From: Paraphoma chrysanthemicola
Lineage: Eukaryota; Ascomycota; Dothideomycetes; Pleosporales; Phaeosphaeriaceae
DNA: 64,000 nucleotides
Assembly: GCA_020744225.1 (NCBI GenBank)
Contig: JAGMWG010000005.1
Coordinates: 2,016,318 to 2,080,317, forward strand
Direction: 5' to 3'
Under the pieces are notes generated by a model, which was not told the origin of the DNA, made no database searches, and worked only from the letters and a program-made list of their open reading frames with translations. Below are positions 42,736-54,300 of this stretch, in pieces. The position numbers and the translations under genes were made by a program. How positions within the stretch are numbered: position 1 is the first letter of the stretch; each line of letters starts with the position of its first letter.

Positions 42736-45494
42736 ATGCTTCAGGCGACACTTGCTCCTCTACTCCTTCTTTTCAAGGCCGTAGGAGTCTTTAGCCAAGA
42801 CGACCTCGGCCTGCAGAATGGTTACATCAACGTCGAAACTGGTTCCTTGCGTGGAAGCATCGTCAAATCGTCGCAGACTCTCGCCGGCTTGAACACAAGC
42901 AACACTGGCTTCAATTTCTTACCGTCTGACTTTCTCCCAAAGCTGGCATTCAACGGAGCTCACCATATAGGAGACATTACTTTGAGAATTCGCACAAATA
43001 ACACGTCAACATGGACAAATGTCGATTCTGCGGCTCGTAGGAAGCCGGTGTCGTCCTTGACCAGCTCCGATGCAAACGTCATTGCAGGGGCAAATCTAGC
43101 GCCTACTTTGCCAGTCGGGCTACCACTGCTTGTAACAAGAGAGTGGATGAAGCATGGCCAAGATTTCGCCTTGCGTTTCAATATCACCAACACTGCGAAG
43201 GAGCCCGTCGAGGTGGGCAGCTTAGGCTTCCCGATCAGCATCAATAATATCTTCTCTGGCCGCATGGCTGAAGCAACGCAAAAGATTTGTTCACTTGCCG
43301 ACCCATACATCGGACTCGATGCGGGTTATGTCCGCGTCACTCATCTCGAAGGCACGGGGAGTGCCCTCGTAATCACGCCACTTGGCTCAACCCCATTTCA
43401 AGCCTGGCGTTTCTTGCAAGAGCCCCAGGGAAATTTTGGATACCGGTCGCAGACTTTTGAGGGCAATTACGAATGGCAAGTGCACAGCCTTGCCTATGCG
43501 CAGAACGAATGGAAGAGCGCCGCACCCTGGAACATACCGACATCGAAAGTTTTGCAATCGGGTGAAGTTTACACCGTCGGCCTGCGTTTCTCAGTCGCGA
43601 ATTCTCTCCAGAGCATAGAAGCAGCCATCGCGAAAACTGAAACACCCCTCGCAGTCGGTATTCCAGGCTACGTCGTGCCATCGGGCTCACTTTCTAAATT
43701 GTTCCTCAACCACTCCGCGCCCGTCAAAGCCATTGATACTGGAGGCGCGTTCGAGGTGACCGCGCCATCCGCATCTGGGGCAGCGTATAGGCTCAAACCT
43801 ACAACCTCTTCCTGGGGCCGCGCTCGTGTGACCGTGTCTTACACAGATGGAAAGACTCAGACTGTGCACTACTTTATCACCAAATCTGCTCCCGCAGCCT
43901 TGGCCGATCTTGGAAGGTTCTTCACAACCTCGGCGCACTTCACCGATGTTTCGGACCCTTTCGGTCGTGCACCATCCGTGATGACCTTCGATCGCGAGGT
44001 CAACGCCATTGTCAAACAGGATCCACGTGTCTGGATGGCTGGATTGAGCGACGAAGGAGGCACAGGAGCTTACCTGGCCACTGCGATGAAACAATTCGCG
44101 CAGCCAGTCGCAGCAGAGATTGCTGTGATGGACGAATTTGTGCACGAAACCTTGGTCGGCACGTTGCAACGGAGTGGCTCACCTGGCGTAGTTGCAAGCG
44201 CTTTCTTCTACGAGCCAGGTGCAGTCAGTTTCTCGTATAATCCATCATTCGATTGGACGTCATGGACTTCGTGGAACCGTGCGAGGGCATACACCACGCG
44301 CCGTGCATACAACTATATACATCCGGCAGCGACATACTGGGCTCTCTACCGTGTGTCTAGGGGTTACCCTGACCAGAATCTGCGAGCAGATTGGACATGG
44401 TATCTCGGTCGAGCCTTCAATACAACGCAGTATTGCCTTGGCAACCAAGCTGCAAATTGTGACTATGGGCTTGTTGGTCTCATGGGGGAGTGGGTGCTTG
44501 GTGAGTTGCTTGAGGATCTAAAGAGAGAGGGCATGCAAACCCAGGTTGCTGCACTGGAGGCGTCGATGCGATATCGCGCACAGCGATGGGAGACGGAAGC
44601 GGTACCCTTCGGCAGTGAGATGGCATGGGATAGCACCGGACAAGAAGGAGTCTACTACTGGACGAAGTGAGCTGTGACCGCCAGCATTACTTCTGCCTTT
44701 TAACTGATTTTGATATTAGATACTTCAACCTACCAATCACGCCAGCCAAAGCCCTCAATAGCGTCCTCGCTTACATGCCCACGGTCGCACACTGGGGATG
44801 GAACGGCAACGCACGGCGGTATTGGGATTTCGTGTACGGCGCGAAGATTCAGCAGATTGAGCGACAGATACATCACTATGGATCTGGGCTCAATTCACTA
44901 CCGGTGTTACACTCGTTTGAAGCGAGCCCCAAGAACAACCTCTATGCGCTCCGCGTCGGCTTCGCTGGCAACACGGCACCATTAACCAACATAGATCAGG
45001 GAGGGTTCGCATCCGCTGCGATGCATTCGTTCCCAGAGCTACTGAAATGGGATCCATACTCTGGCGACTACGGGCCAGGCTTCCTGGGCTTGACTCTGGG
45101 CCAGGGAGCTTACGTTGTGCGCGATGCTCAATACGGAGATATCGCATTCGGCGGGGACATCGATGAGGCCGCCTCTAATGCAACGACCGTGGTAGTGGTG
45201 CCCACAGACGCTGTGCGCCGGCGGGTTTTCGTTGCAGACCTTGGTCTGAAGCTGGAACTGAGTGCCGGGGCGCTGCAACAAGTGGTCGTCAATAGGGACG
45301 CGCGGTCTGTCGCACTGACTATCAACAACGCTGCTACCACCGATGCTTTGAAAGCTACCTCGGCTATCTTGTGGGTTAAGTCACCCGGATCAAGCACGAC
45401 AGCATACACTGTCACGGGTGCAGCGAAGGGACGAGGTGGGTGGGTCGTGAATCTCAAGTCGCAGCGCACGACAGTTCTCATAACGGCGTCATGA
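42736..45494 (+). CDS. Secreted DUF5695-type protein, putative carbohydrate-active, 901 aa
   Basis: The exons are 42736-44666 and 44720-45494; the 53-nt intron (GTGAGC...TTAG) restores YYWTKYFNLPITPAKALNSV. The signal peptide is MLQATLAPLLLLFKAVGVFS. The N-terminal ~350 residues look beta-rich (GSLRGSIVKSS, LVTREWMKHGQDFALRFNIT). A middle helical region has PAATYWALYRVSRG and NCDYGLVGLMGEWVLGELL, similar in style to (alpha/alpha)6 barrels of glycosidases. A C-terminal beta domain follows. Many Asn-X-Ser/Thr sites fit secretion. I recognise the wording of fungal DUF5695 proteins; the activity is not established, though a glycosidase role is plausible. Confidence 0.75.
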
Positions 45495-45748
45495 CTGAAG
45501 TCAGCCATGTCAGGGTAGACGCAAGCTGTCTGATCTCTGCATGCCTTGCCGCCCGCACCTCAATCAATCTACATTCCTTTCCCCTCTGTACTCCTCTTGA
45601 AAGTACACTTGGCTTCGTATGGAACAAAACTCATTTTGTCAGGAATAACATTGCCAGAACGCTTGCTTGAACGACTCAAGCTGATAAGTTCAGTAGCCAA
45701 ATTTTGCCCAAGTTTCTGACACGAGAGAGCCTCTCTGCCATCGGACAT
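45495..45748. other. 3' flank of the DUF5695 gene
   Basis: This is a short AT-leaning flank with no supported gene. It probably contains the polyadenylation region. Confidence 0.3.
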
Positions 45749-46156
45749 CTAGTCTAACATTGCTAACGTGGCTGCGTAATTACCGAGCTCGCACGAACAT
45801 TGCTTGGTCTCCATAGGTCGGAACACTCCGAACTGGCGGCGCACACATTTCCCTTCCGACGTTTCCGACAAATTACCCATAATATCGACGTTTGAATGCA
45901 CAGAGCAATACTTCATTGCCCAACTCAGGATAGCAAATAGCAGCAAGAGCACAATCGTTATATGAACCAAAGAATTGCCCACCTCCTTCATCCATGTCAG
46001 CACGATCCGCACATGGGATGGTAACATTCTGATGAAAATGTACATAATCAGCAGTCGCTCCACCGGTTCTCCAACCGCCAGAAAGTCCTTCATTGCGCGC
46101 GGCCTAAGCCGCTTGGAAACTGTAATGCTAGTAGTAAGCTCGTCAATATGACCCAA
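45749..46156 (-). CDS. Doubtful small membrane protein, 135 aa
   Basis: This minus-strand frame encodes a protein with one strong hydrophobic segment (LVHITIVLLLLFAILSWAM) preceded by an amphipathic stretch (ERLLIMYIFIRMLPSHVRIV). The composition is plausible, but there is no family match and no clear promoter. It may be a chance frame in the spacer between two real genes. Confidence 0.2.
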   Translation of the reverse strand: MGHIDELTTSITVSKRLRPRAMKDFLAVGEPVERLLIMYIFIRMLPSHVRIVLTWMKEVGNSLVHITIVLLLLFAILSWAMKYCSVHSNVDIMGNLSETSEGKCVRRQFGVFRPMETKQCSCELGNYAATLAMLD

Positions 46157-46428
46157 GGTACGAGGTGCCGGTACTTTGGTGAGGAGCTCCTTAGTCTATG
46201 GTTCGGACATTGTCGGTCAAACCGACACACTGGAAATCGTACGATCTTACCAACAGCTGCTCTTTGAACTGGTTGCAGTGCGAAATTTATCTGAAAACAG
46301 CACAGTATACTTTGTTGAAAGAAAATTTGTGATTTCACACCATCTTTCACCCACATCCGAGGTATCAGATCTACGACTACAAGAACGACCAAACCCAAGC
46401 AAGGGAGCAGGGTGGTACCATCAACATC

Positions 46429-47289
46429 ATGTTTTCACTTCAACCCAACAAACAGGCGCCTCAGTCCACACAAGACACGATCTGGTATACTACCGCTGGA
46501 ACGTCCTCCAAGCCAGCTCTCCTGCTTCTCCATGGCATTTTCAACTCACATCGAGAGTTTCATGATGTATGTCAACATCTTGATAAGGATTTCTACATCA
46601 TCCTCGTTGACCTGCCTGGGCACTCCCGTTCCCGCTCGCCTAAGTTAGACAACTATCGTATCCCTCAAATCGCAGCCGACCTTGCGACCTTGATCAAAGA
46701 AGTCAGTCCGACCAAGAAAGCACACATTGCCGGAGTGAGCTACGGAGGCTTCATTGGAATTGAACTCGCGCGAAGTTACCCGGACGTTGTCGAGTCGTTG
46801 TTCGAGAGTGGTGGAGCGCCGTTCGGACCCATACAAAGGGAGTTTGTGTCCGATCCATGCAAAGTGTATATGATGTTGAATATACCCATGCAATTGCCCG
46901 ATTGCGTGTACTTCCTCATGCAGGCCGCGTCAGGGGTGTCCAAGGACGAGGTTCTCCGCGCGGAATCAAAAGCCAATTTCAGCTTGAATCTAATTCAGCA
47001 CGGATTTGGTAGTTGTCTGGAAATCACGATGAAAACGATCGAAGAGATCAAGGGAGTCAGAATCCTAGCTATAGCGGGAGGAAAGCAAGATGATGTTGAT
47101 ATGACGCGGCAGATGGGAAGGGCGTTGCAAATCTCCAGTGGACGAAGGGATACAGGCGGGAGTAAGGCAGTGGTAGTGAAGAACGCGATACATGGCTGGG
47201 ATGATCAATTTCCAGAGTTGTTCGCAAGTGGAATCAAAGCTTGGGTTGCGGGAAGTGATTTACCAATCGAGTTTGAAGATTTAGAGTAG
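46429..47289 (+). CDS. Alpha/beta hydrolase, 286 aa
   Basis: This is a single-exon gene. The oxyanion-hole motif LLLLHGIF is at ~31-38, VDLPGHSRS follows strand 4, the nucleophile Ser104 is in AGVSYGGF, and the C-terminal NAIHGWD holds the probable catalytic His. A candidate acid is in AGGKQDDVD. There is no signal peptide, so it should be intracellular. Such proteins act as esterases, lipases or dienelactone-type hydrolases; the substrate cannot be told. The long upstream leader has other ATGs, but the fold begins just after this one. Confidence 0.85.
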   Translation: MFSLQPNKQAPQSTQDTIWYTTAGTSSKPALLLLHGIFNSHREFHDVCQHLDKDFYIILVDLPGHSRSRSPKLDNYRIPQIAADLATLIKEVSPTKKAHIAGVSYGGFIGIELARSYPDVVESLFESGGAPFGPIQREFVSDPCKVYMMLNIPMQLPDCVYFLMQAASGVSKDEVLRAESKANFSLNLIQHGFGSCLEITMKTIEEIKGVRILAIAGGKQDDVDMTRQMGRALQISSGRRDTGGSKAVVVKNAIHGWDDQFPELFASGIKAWVAGSDLPIEFEDLE

Positions 47290-48601
47290 ATTGCTTCATT
47301 CAACAACTTCCGCTTCATTCGTTCGAACCTCCTACTTCCAAGGCTGGCCCCTTTGATCCAGCCTCCTGCTTCCAAGCCTGATCCTTCTCAGATATTGCAC
47401 TCCAACAATGCCCGTCTAAATGCTGTACTCTAGATTCGCGATGGAATGCTCCCCTTGATACTGTAAGCTAGTCCTTCTCGGGCCTCCACCTCCAAGATGT
47501 TCGCCATGATCTAATTCAACTGCTTCGCTAAAGTCAACACACGGTTGCGTACGTGGTACTCTACTGTGACTTTGTTGATGCCGGTAATCGCACTGATGGA
47601 CAGACCGCTATTCATCTGGCCTATCTGTAGCCTAGCGAGCGCAATCTCGATCTCGGCGCTGGCGGCGATCGCTCTATAGCCGAAGCGAAGGAAAGATCAG
47701 GCGCAGGCTTTTGTGCCGCGGGCGAAGCCATTCAGTGTTTCTCGAGACTGACATCCCGCGTGGACTCACCAACGTGGATCTCACTCTCCATCCGCAGGCT
47801 GAAGCGCCTTTGACCTTTGTATTTGATCGCGCTCACATCATGAACACTCTGCCTCCCAACTGGCGCCACCGGACTCTTCATTGACGTGTTCTGCACTTGG
47901 CCACCCGCTGACTCATCGTCACCATGTCTACTCACTTCACCGTGACACCACGACTCCAAAGGAAGTGTCCAGTTCCAGATCAATGACCATTTTGACGTCC
48001 TCGTCTTGCGTCTCTTGCTGGTGTGCAAGCACCGCTTGTACAGGTTGACGGTGTTAGTGCTGGCAAGCAGCAACTCCGTGACTATAAATCTCCACATCGC
48101 GACCTACCGCTCGTAGACTATGGCTGCTGTGCAGGCCGATGCGCTGCGATTAATAATGTGTGCAACATCGGCAATGAAGATAGCTTCTGTCTTTTCCCAC
48201 TTGATCTTGGAATACGTCCCCACCAGTCTCCTATTGGTAACATCCATTTGTTTACACTTGCATAAAGCTAAGTACTGCCGAATTTATAAGGCCTCGAAAG
48301 CTTAGCCACCTCTAAACCTCGGCTAGAATGCGGGACAATCGCGGCCTCTTTAAGCAAAACCACTCGGAGGCTACGGATCTTGGGAGCAAATGACCGGAGA
48401 CAAATTTGACCGAGAATGCCCAGATTAACGATGGTCTTCCCCTGAAGCCGCATGCATACAAGAGTGATTAGGTTCGCGCTTCGTGTTTATCTCCATAATC
48501 GCAGCAGGTTCACATTCACAATCTTTTCCTCCCTTGCAGGACTCACTCGTTTCATTCATTGTTAATCTTTTAGTCTGCAGTCGCTCATTTAAATTTGCAG
48601 T
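47290..48601. other. Intergenic region with a possible coding relic
   Basis: This 1.3-kb region lies between the hydrolase and the GH16 gene. The right part should hold the GH16 promoter and leader. The left part contains a weak minus-strand relic at 47450-47670, described separately. Other frames look like chance. Confidence 0.4.
47450..47670 (-). pseudogene. Possible broken helix-turn-helix-like coding relic
   Basis: A minus-strand reading gives IEIALARLQIGQMNSGLSIS followed by AITGINKVTVEYHVRNRVLT, then a single TAG, then IMANILEVEAREGLAYS. The first part resembles a DNA-binding helix-turn-helix of a transposase or regulator. The identity is not recognised, and it may be chance. Confidence 0.2.
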
Positions 48602-49576
48602 ATGTTTACATCCATTTTACTCCCCGTGGCTTTCGCTGCAAGCGCAATGGGTGCACCATCCCAGGGTCACCACATCCACCAGCATAGACATGCAGCAGTG
48701 CACGTGGACCTGGAAGCACTACACTTCGACGTATCAATCCGTCCAGGTTACAAACTAACCTGGGCGGATGAGTTTTCGCTAAGGCCTGGGTCTCCATCTC
48801 CATCATCAAAAAACTGGATCTTCGACATCGGAACCTCGTACCCCGGCGGCGCACCCAACTGGGGCAACAACGAAGCGCAATACTACACCGACTCACTCGA
48901 AAATGTGCACATCACGAAACGCAATACACTCGCCATCACGCCTCGCAAGTCCAAAAACGGTACGTGGACATCCGCGCGCATTGAAACGCAGCGGAAGGAT
49001 TTCGCCGCCGCTCCGGGTGGTAAACTTTACATCGAGAGCCGCATCAAGACAGGTTGCGCTGAGTCCAAAGTGTCGCAGGGTATATGGAACGCGTTCTGGG
49101 CACTCGGTGAAGACTTCCGTGGGAACTATACTTTCTGGCCTATGGCCTCAGAGTGGGATTTTCTCGAAGTGCTTAACGGATTGCCGACCACGTACAACAC
49201 TCTGCATTGCGGCGTGGCACCAGGAGGCCCTTGCGAGGAGTTCAACGGGCTAGGCAATGGAGGAATACCTTGGTCCAAATGCGAATTCCATACTGTGGGG
49301 TTTGAGGTTGATCGCACTTCCAACTCGACTTATCAACCAGCGGATTGGAGGGATGAGAAGCTGCGCTGGTTCCACGATGGTGTGCAGGTTCATGAGGTTG
49401 CGGGATCAAGGGTGAACGACTCGAATGCTTGGGAGGCTATTGCGCACAAGGGGCACTTTTTGTTGCTTAATGTTGCTGTTGGAGGTAACTGGCCTGGTCA
49501 GCCTAATGCGACGACGATTGGTGGCCCGAAGGTCGAAATGGAGGTTGATTATGTTCGCGTATATAACTCTTTGTGA
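48602..49576 (+). CDS. Secreted GH16 endo-beta-glucanase (laminarinase/licheninase type), 324 aa
   Basis: This is a single-exon gene. The signal peptide is MFTSILLPVAFAASAMGA, followed by a His-rich stretch (HHIHQHRHAAVH). The GH16 fold shows LTWADEFS, NNEAQYYTDSLENVHI and the catalytic motif E184-W-D-F-L-E189 (nucleophile E184, acid/base E189). HCGVAPGGPC, PWSKCEFHTVGFEVDRT, HFLLLNVAVGGNWPG and MEVDYVRVY complete the jelly-roll. Such enzymes cut beta-1,3 or beta-1,3/1,4-glucans of fungal or plant walls. It is the last intact gene before the subtelomere and ends only a few bases from the AT-rich block. Confidence 0.92.
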   Translation: MFTSILLPVAFAASAMGAPSQGHHIHQHRHAAVHVDLEALHFDVSIRPGYKLTWADEFSLRPGSPSPSSKNWIFDIGTSYPGGAPNWGNNEAQYYTDSLENVHITKRNTLAITPRKSKNGTWTSARIETQRKDFAAAPGGKLYIESRIKTGCAESKVSQGIWNAFWALGEDFRGNYTFWPMASEWDFLEVLNGLPTTYNTLHCGVAPGGPCEEFNGLGNGGIPWSKCEFHTVGFEVDRTSNSTYQPADWRDEKLRWFHDGVQVHEVAGSRVNDSNAWEAIAHKGHFLLLNVAVGGNWPGQPNATTIGGPKVEMEVDYVRVYNSL

Positions 49577-49711
49577 TAAGCTACCTCGTGCTACTATATA
49601 GTACAATAGAGAGTAGGAAAGAGAGAGAGACGAAAGGAAAGAAGAGTAGACATAGAGGTAGAGAAAGAGTACTAGTGTGTTAAGATGGTAGCTTGTAGAG
49701 ACTAGAGTAGG

Positions 49712-49766
49712 CCTAGCCAAGAGGACTCTGGGAAACCCAGTGGCATCCCGCTCCTAATTGGCTAGG
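49712..49766. repeat. Nested hairpin in the subtelomeric boundary
   Basis: CCTAGCCAA (49712-49720) pairs with TTGGCTAGG (49758-49766), enclosing a tight CTGGG-AAA-CCCAG stem-loop at 49728-49740. This patch is less RIP-mutated than its surroundings. Its function is unknown; it could be a structured end of a small mobile element. Confidence 0.45.
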
Positions 49767-51013
49767 GACCCCTAGCTACTAAGGGAAAATCAACCTCGAC
49801 CCTTTAGGATTCCTACCTCTAAACCTAGTAGAATTCCTAGACTATAGATATTACAAAATAAAAGTAAATAGGCTATTTTGTAGAGAATTGCGCTGTAAAA
49901 AAAAATAAGCGTCTTTTATTTTAGCTATACTACCTATCTATCTATACTTATAGAGGCTAGTAGTACTAGTAAAGTAACGCTCTACCTACTCTTCTACCTA
50001 CTCTACTTTTTTTTCTTTCTCTTCTTACTTCTTTATACTTACCTTATCTTTATATCTTTCTCTCTCTCTTTACTATACTAGATATACTAGAGTAGATAGC
50101 TAATTTACTTTATTACTTACCTGCGTATAAAGTAATTATCTACTATAATTATAGTACTATTCTAAACTAGAACTAGCATCTTAAAGAGGCGCACTAGCTA
50201 CCTAAGTAAGTTTACTGCGTGATTTAAGACTAAAAAGGCTTTAACTAGCTTTTACTTAACTCTTCTAACTAAGTCTCTTTACCTATATTACTTAGTCTGC
50301 TTATTTCTCTTCTTAGTAGACTAATTAATACTCTTACGTACTAGAAACTAGACTACAGCTTTATTAGTACGTACCTTAAAGCTATATAGTAGTACCTTAG
50401 CTAGAAATATAGCTAGTACGCTACTAAGACTAATTCTTAGCGCTAGAGCTAAGTAAAGGTATAAACCTTCTTTAAGATAGGTAGCTATTAGTAATACTTT
50501 ACTATATCTTACTCTCTAGAAGCTAATACTATTACTAAGTCTATAATACTACTAGCGTATAGTATAGAGGCTGCGTAAATTCTAGTAAAGATAGAAGTAG
50601 TCTAGTACTACTACAGATAAGCATAGGATATTATAGAGACTAGAACTATAAAGACTAATTATACTAGCTAGTTTAACTATAATAGCTAGCCTAAATACTT
50701 AAGCTAGCGTAATCTAGTGCAGTTAAGCTAAGTAAGCTACCTACTAGACTACTATAATCTTCTTCTTAGCTAGGTAGTTAAAGTTATAGACTAACTTATT
50801 AAGTAGGTTATAGCTAGTCTTACTATCTTACTCTTAGAGACTAGGCGCTAGCTATATAGTCTAAAAATTAGTAAACTTAATATCTAGCTGCTTTTCTAGC
50901 TATAGAACTAAGAGTCTTAGTAACGCTATACTTACTACCTTAAGTAATTTCTCTACTACTATCTTTATATTACTATAGCTATAATAGAAGTAAAGAAGAA
51001 GAAAGACTACTAT

Positions 51014-51091
51014 AAAGAAAGAAGAGAGAGAAAGAAAAAAGAAGAAGAAGAGAAAAAGAAAGAGAAAGAGAAAGAAAAAGAGAAGAAAGAA
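51014..51091 (+). repeat. 78-nt uninterrupted polypurine tract
   Basis: Only A and G occur over 78 bases, and a nearly pure purine stretch continues to about 51,146. Such tracts may form triplex DNA or result from simple-repeat growth. Confidence 0.8.
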
Positions 51092-51350
51092 TAAGAAAAA
51101 TAAGAGAGGTAGAGTAAAAAAAGAGAAGAGAGAAAAAGAAAAAGAGTATACTTAGCTAAAAAGGCAGCACTAGTAAGAAGCTAACTAGTAAGTAGTAATA
51201 GAAGAGATAGTATAGTAGCTAAGGCACTACTAGTATACTAGCTAATACTAGTCTATTTAGTAAGCTACTAAGAAGAAGAGGTAGAGAGTAATATAAGTAG
51301 TATAAATATATTAGCTTTAGAGAATAAGAGCGTAGTAAATTAGTCTAACC

Positions 51351-54300
51351 AAGACAACGCGACTATTTAGGCCTATTATGTGCCAAAATTAGCTAGCGCC
51401 ACTATTACGCTAAGCGAAAGTAGACAAAACAGCACGCGAATAGCTATATGCAAAAGATTCGTTAATATTAGTAGAATTACTTTAATCTATATAAGAAAGT
51501 TGTTCGCATTAGTCGTAATAGTAGAGTTATCACTTTATATATTAGAATAACTAGGTAGTTATAGCTAAGTAAGTTTCGTTATATTTATAAGAGTTAGCAA
51601 AGTTCTGCTGCAAACGCAGATCACGCAGCCCATTACAACAGTTATATTTTAGCAGAGTAATAACAAAACTTACATTTAGAAAAGAGGCTTCAGCAGCTTT
51701 ATTTAAAGACAGCGCTTACCTAGTGTAGGCTATACACTTAACACATCGCTACACAAAAGCATTAACTACAGAGAAATATAGAAGGTTACTTTAAGGTACA
51801 GCTAGCAACTAAGATTACTACTTATTTACAGAACTCGTTAAGATAACAGAAGATACGTAGCAAAGTAAGTACTCTTACTGTAGATAATGCAGAAAAGTAC
51901 TTCTACTATCTTTACAAGTATACAGTACTTATCTGTCTAGAACACGCAACAGGCGTACAGAATCTTAACTTACATCTTCGCGACTACTACGCCGTACTAG
52001 CCAAAGAGCAGAGAGCAATTATTAAGCAGTATAGCTAGGCTATAATCAAAAAAGCTAATTAGGTGCGCTTACTATTACTAATAGAGAGGCCGATTAAAGG
52101 GCTTAGAAAGCCGCTAAGTAGATATTAATACACCAATGTAGACTGTAATTATATCTCTATTAACAAAGTCGTCTTCTAGACACACTGCAAGAAAGAGTAC
52201 AAGCTGCAATAAGTAGGCAATACAAGCGAGCTCTACACAGAAGTTAAGGTGCAGACGTTCTTCTAGACAGGTAGGTTGCAGCAATACTTTGTAGTTAATA
52301 AAGCTAATAACAAGGATAAGCCGTCCGCCGTAGTTAAGGTGCAAGATAAGGTAAACAAGCTACTCACTAGTTAGAGTAAGACGAAGCAGCTAGAGAAAGA
52401 AAAGGCGTAAGTTATAGACGCGGAGGCGGCAAAGATAGACAGGACTAGCTAGTTTAAGCAGACTAAGTAGCTAGAGCATCTTGCAAAACGGAACTAAATA
52501 CATCTCACACATTAGATTTAACTGCCTAGCGCGCACGAAGTAAAGCTAAAGCAGACTACTAAGCTAACAGAGCTGCTTATTAAAAGAAGCGTTAAGAGCT
52601 TATTAACGCTTACACATAAGACGCAACAATAGCTAAAGAGTGCAAAACAACATAAGATTAATTAGCAGCCAATTACTCAACTGCAAAACCTAGAGAGTTA
52701 AGCCTAGTATACAAGCTATAGTTAAGTTTGTCTACTACTTTCTTCGCATTATCGCAGACGAGAAGAGCAGGATCACGCAGATAAGAGCTCGTTAAGACAA
52801 TAATATTAATAGTAATAGCGTTACTACTAAGAGTAGCAAGAATAGCAATAGTACAAGTTCGATTTCTAGACGCAAGAGCAACAGCAATAGCAACAGCGAA
52901 AGTAACAGCATTAGCCGTTACTAACAACGTCGAGGTTACGCAAAAGCAGTAGATATAATAAAGAACGTACGCAAGCTCTTCTGTTAGACTAAAGCACAGA
53001 AGCGACTAGCTATACAGCTATAAGTTGCTCTAGACAGAGAAGACACTAATACTCAGACAGAGGCACTGCTTAAGGCGCTAGCGTCGTTTATCTTCAAGCC
53101 TGTTAGCAATAGACCATTTAGTAGTAGCTTAATTCACTTTCTAGCCGTACTAGGTATTAACTCTAAGATAAACTACTTACGCAAGGCAAAGCACTATTCG
53201 TATATACTTACAGGTGTAATCTACTGCGTAAGAGTGCTTAGTGTTAAGAAGCTACTTCTAGCAGCACAGCGCGATAAGCAGACAGACAAGAACTAAGAGC
53301 AATTTCTAATTATAAGAAGAAAATTTCTAGCAGACAGTTCATACAGTCTAATAAGCAAGATTATTAACTTACTAGCGTATAGAAAGTTTGTTGCACTAAA
53401 CGCTAGCAACTCAGGCAACACATACTAGTTAAAAGACAAGAAGATTTTTTATCTGCATAGCTAGCTAATTATTCTCAATCGCTTCTGCAGAATAGCTCAG
53501 GAGCTAGTAGCTAAGGCAGAGCATACGCTATAGCAGGAGCTACTTTGAACCGCAAAGGCAGCTGACCAGTTTACTATTAGACTCAAAGAGCTAGTTAACA
53601 ATGTTACATTTACCTAGCATAGTATCTCTTTTGTCTGTTAGCGCAATAACAGTCTTAACAGCAAGCTACTATAGATACTTACTCAATTGTTGCAGAGCCA
53701 AGAAGAACAGAAAATACGCTCTAGCAACAGAAAGTAGAAGATAAAGCAGGTAAAGCAGTACTTACGTTAGGTAGATCGCTTCTTAGAGTTGCTAATAGTG
53801 TGCGTTCACGTAACTTCAGAGCAGCTAAGTAGAGAGTCTAAGATTACTACAATGCAGCATCATAATAGCGTACTATAGAACTAAAATATCTTTGTTATAA
53901 ACAGACAAGTTATAACAGTTGTGCATTATTACAAGTCGCAATCACAGTAGGACAAGCTAAAAGTAGTACTGCAGTTTCTCCCGCCACGTCTTAGGCAGGT
54001 TATAGTCGTATACTTAACTTACTTACAGCTATTTTAGAAGTATCTTTAGATTAAGGTACTTAGCAGAGAGTTCAGCGACTACGTGTAGGCAGACGAGCAG
54101 AGGCCGTAGGAGACAGATCAATTAACACGAGCGCTCAAACAAGAGACAGGCAAGAGGCTAGAAGTTAAGCTACATACGCTAGGCTATCAGCACACAGCAG
54201 TTAGAATTAGTAGGGTAGTAGTTAGGAAGTTATTTAGCAGAAGGTATTAGAACAAGATTAGAGAAATCAAAGAGGCAGAAGTAGATAAAGATAGAGAGAA

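Larger units (their letters stand above)
49577..51350. other. AT-rich RIP-affected subtelomeric block, identity unresolved
   Basis: The composition shifts at once after the GH16 stop to TpA-rich, CTAG-rich sequence. Pyrimidine-rich (49,980-50,075) and purine-rich (50,990-51,150) tracts occur. A less mutated patch at ~49,700-49,850 contains nested hairpins. No protein domain was recognised. It may be a decayed transposon or the 3' part of another helicase unit. Confidence 0.5.

Noticed and set aside
46090..46398. 102-residue minus-strand frame upstream of the hydrolase
   Set aside because: No family features; it overlaps the expected promoter of the hydrolase gene.
47732..48097. 121-residue minus-strand frame
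   Set aside because: Low-quality composition without motifs; lies in the GH16 upstream region.
52673..52927. Minus-strand hydrophobic frame in helicase copy A
   Set aside because: It is antisense to the decayed helicase and rich in Ala/Val/Ile by composition.
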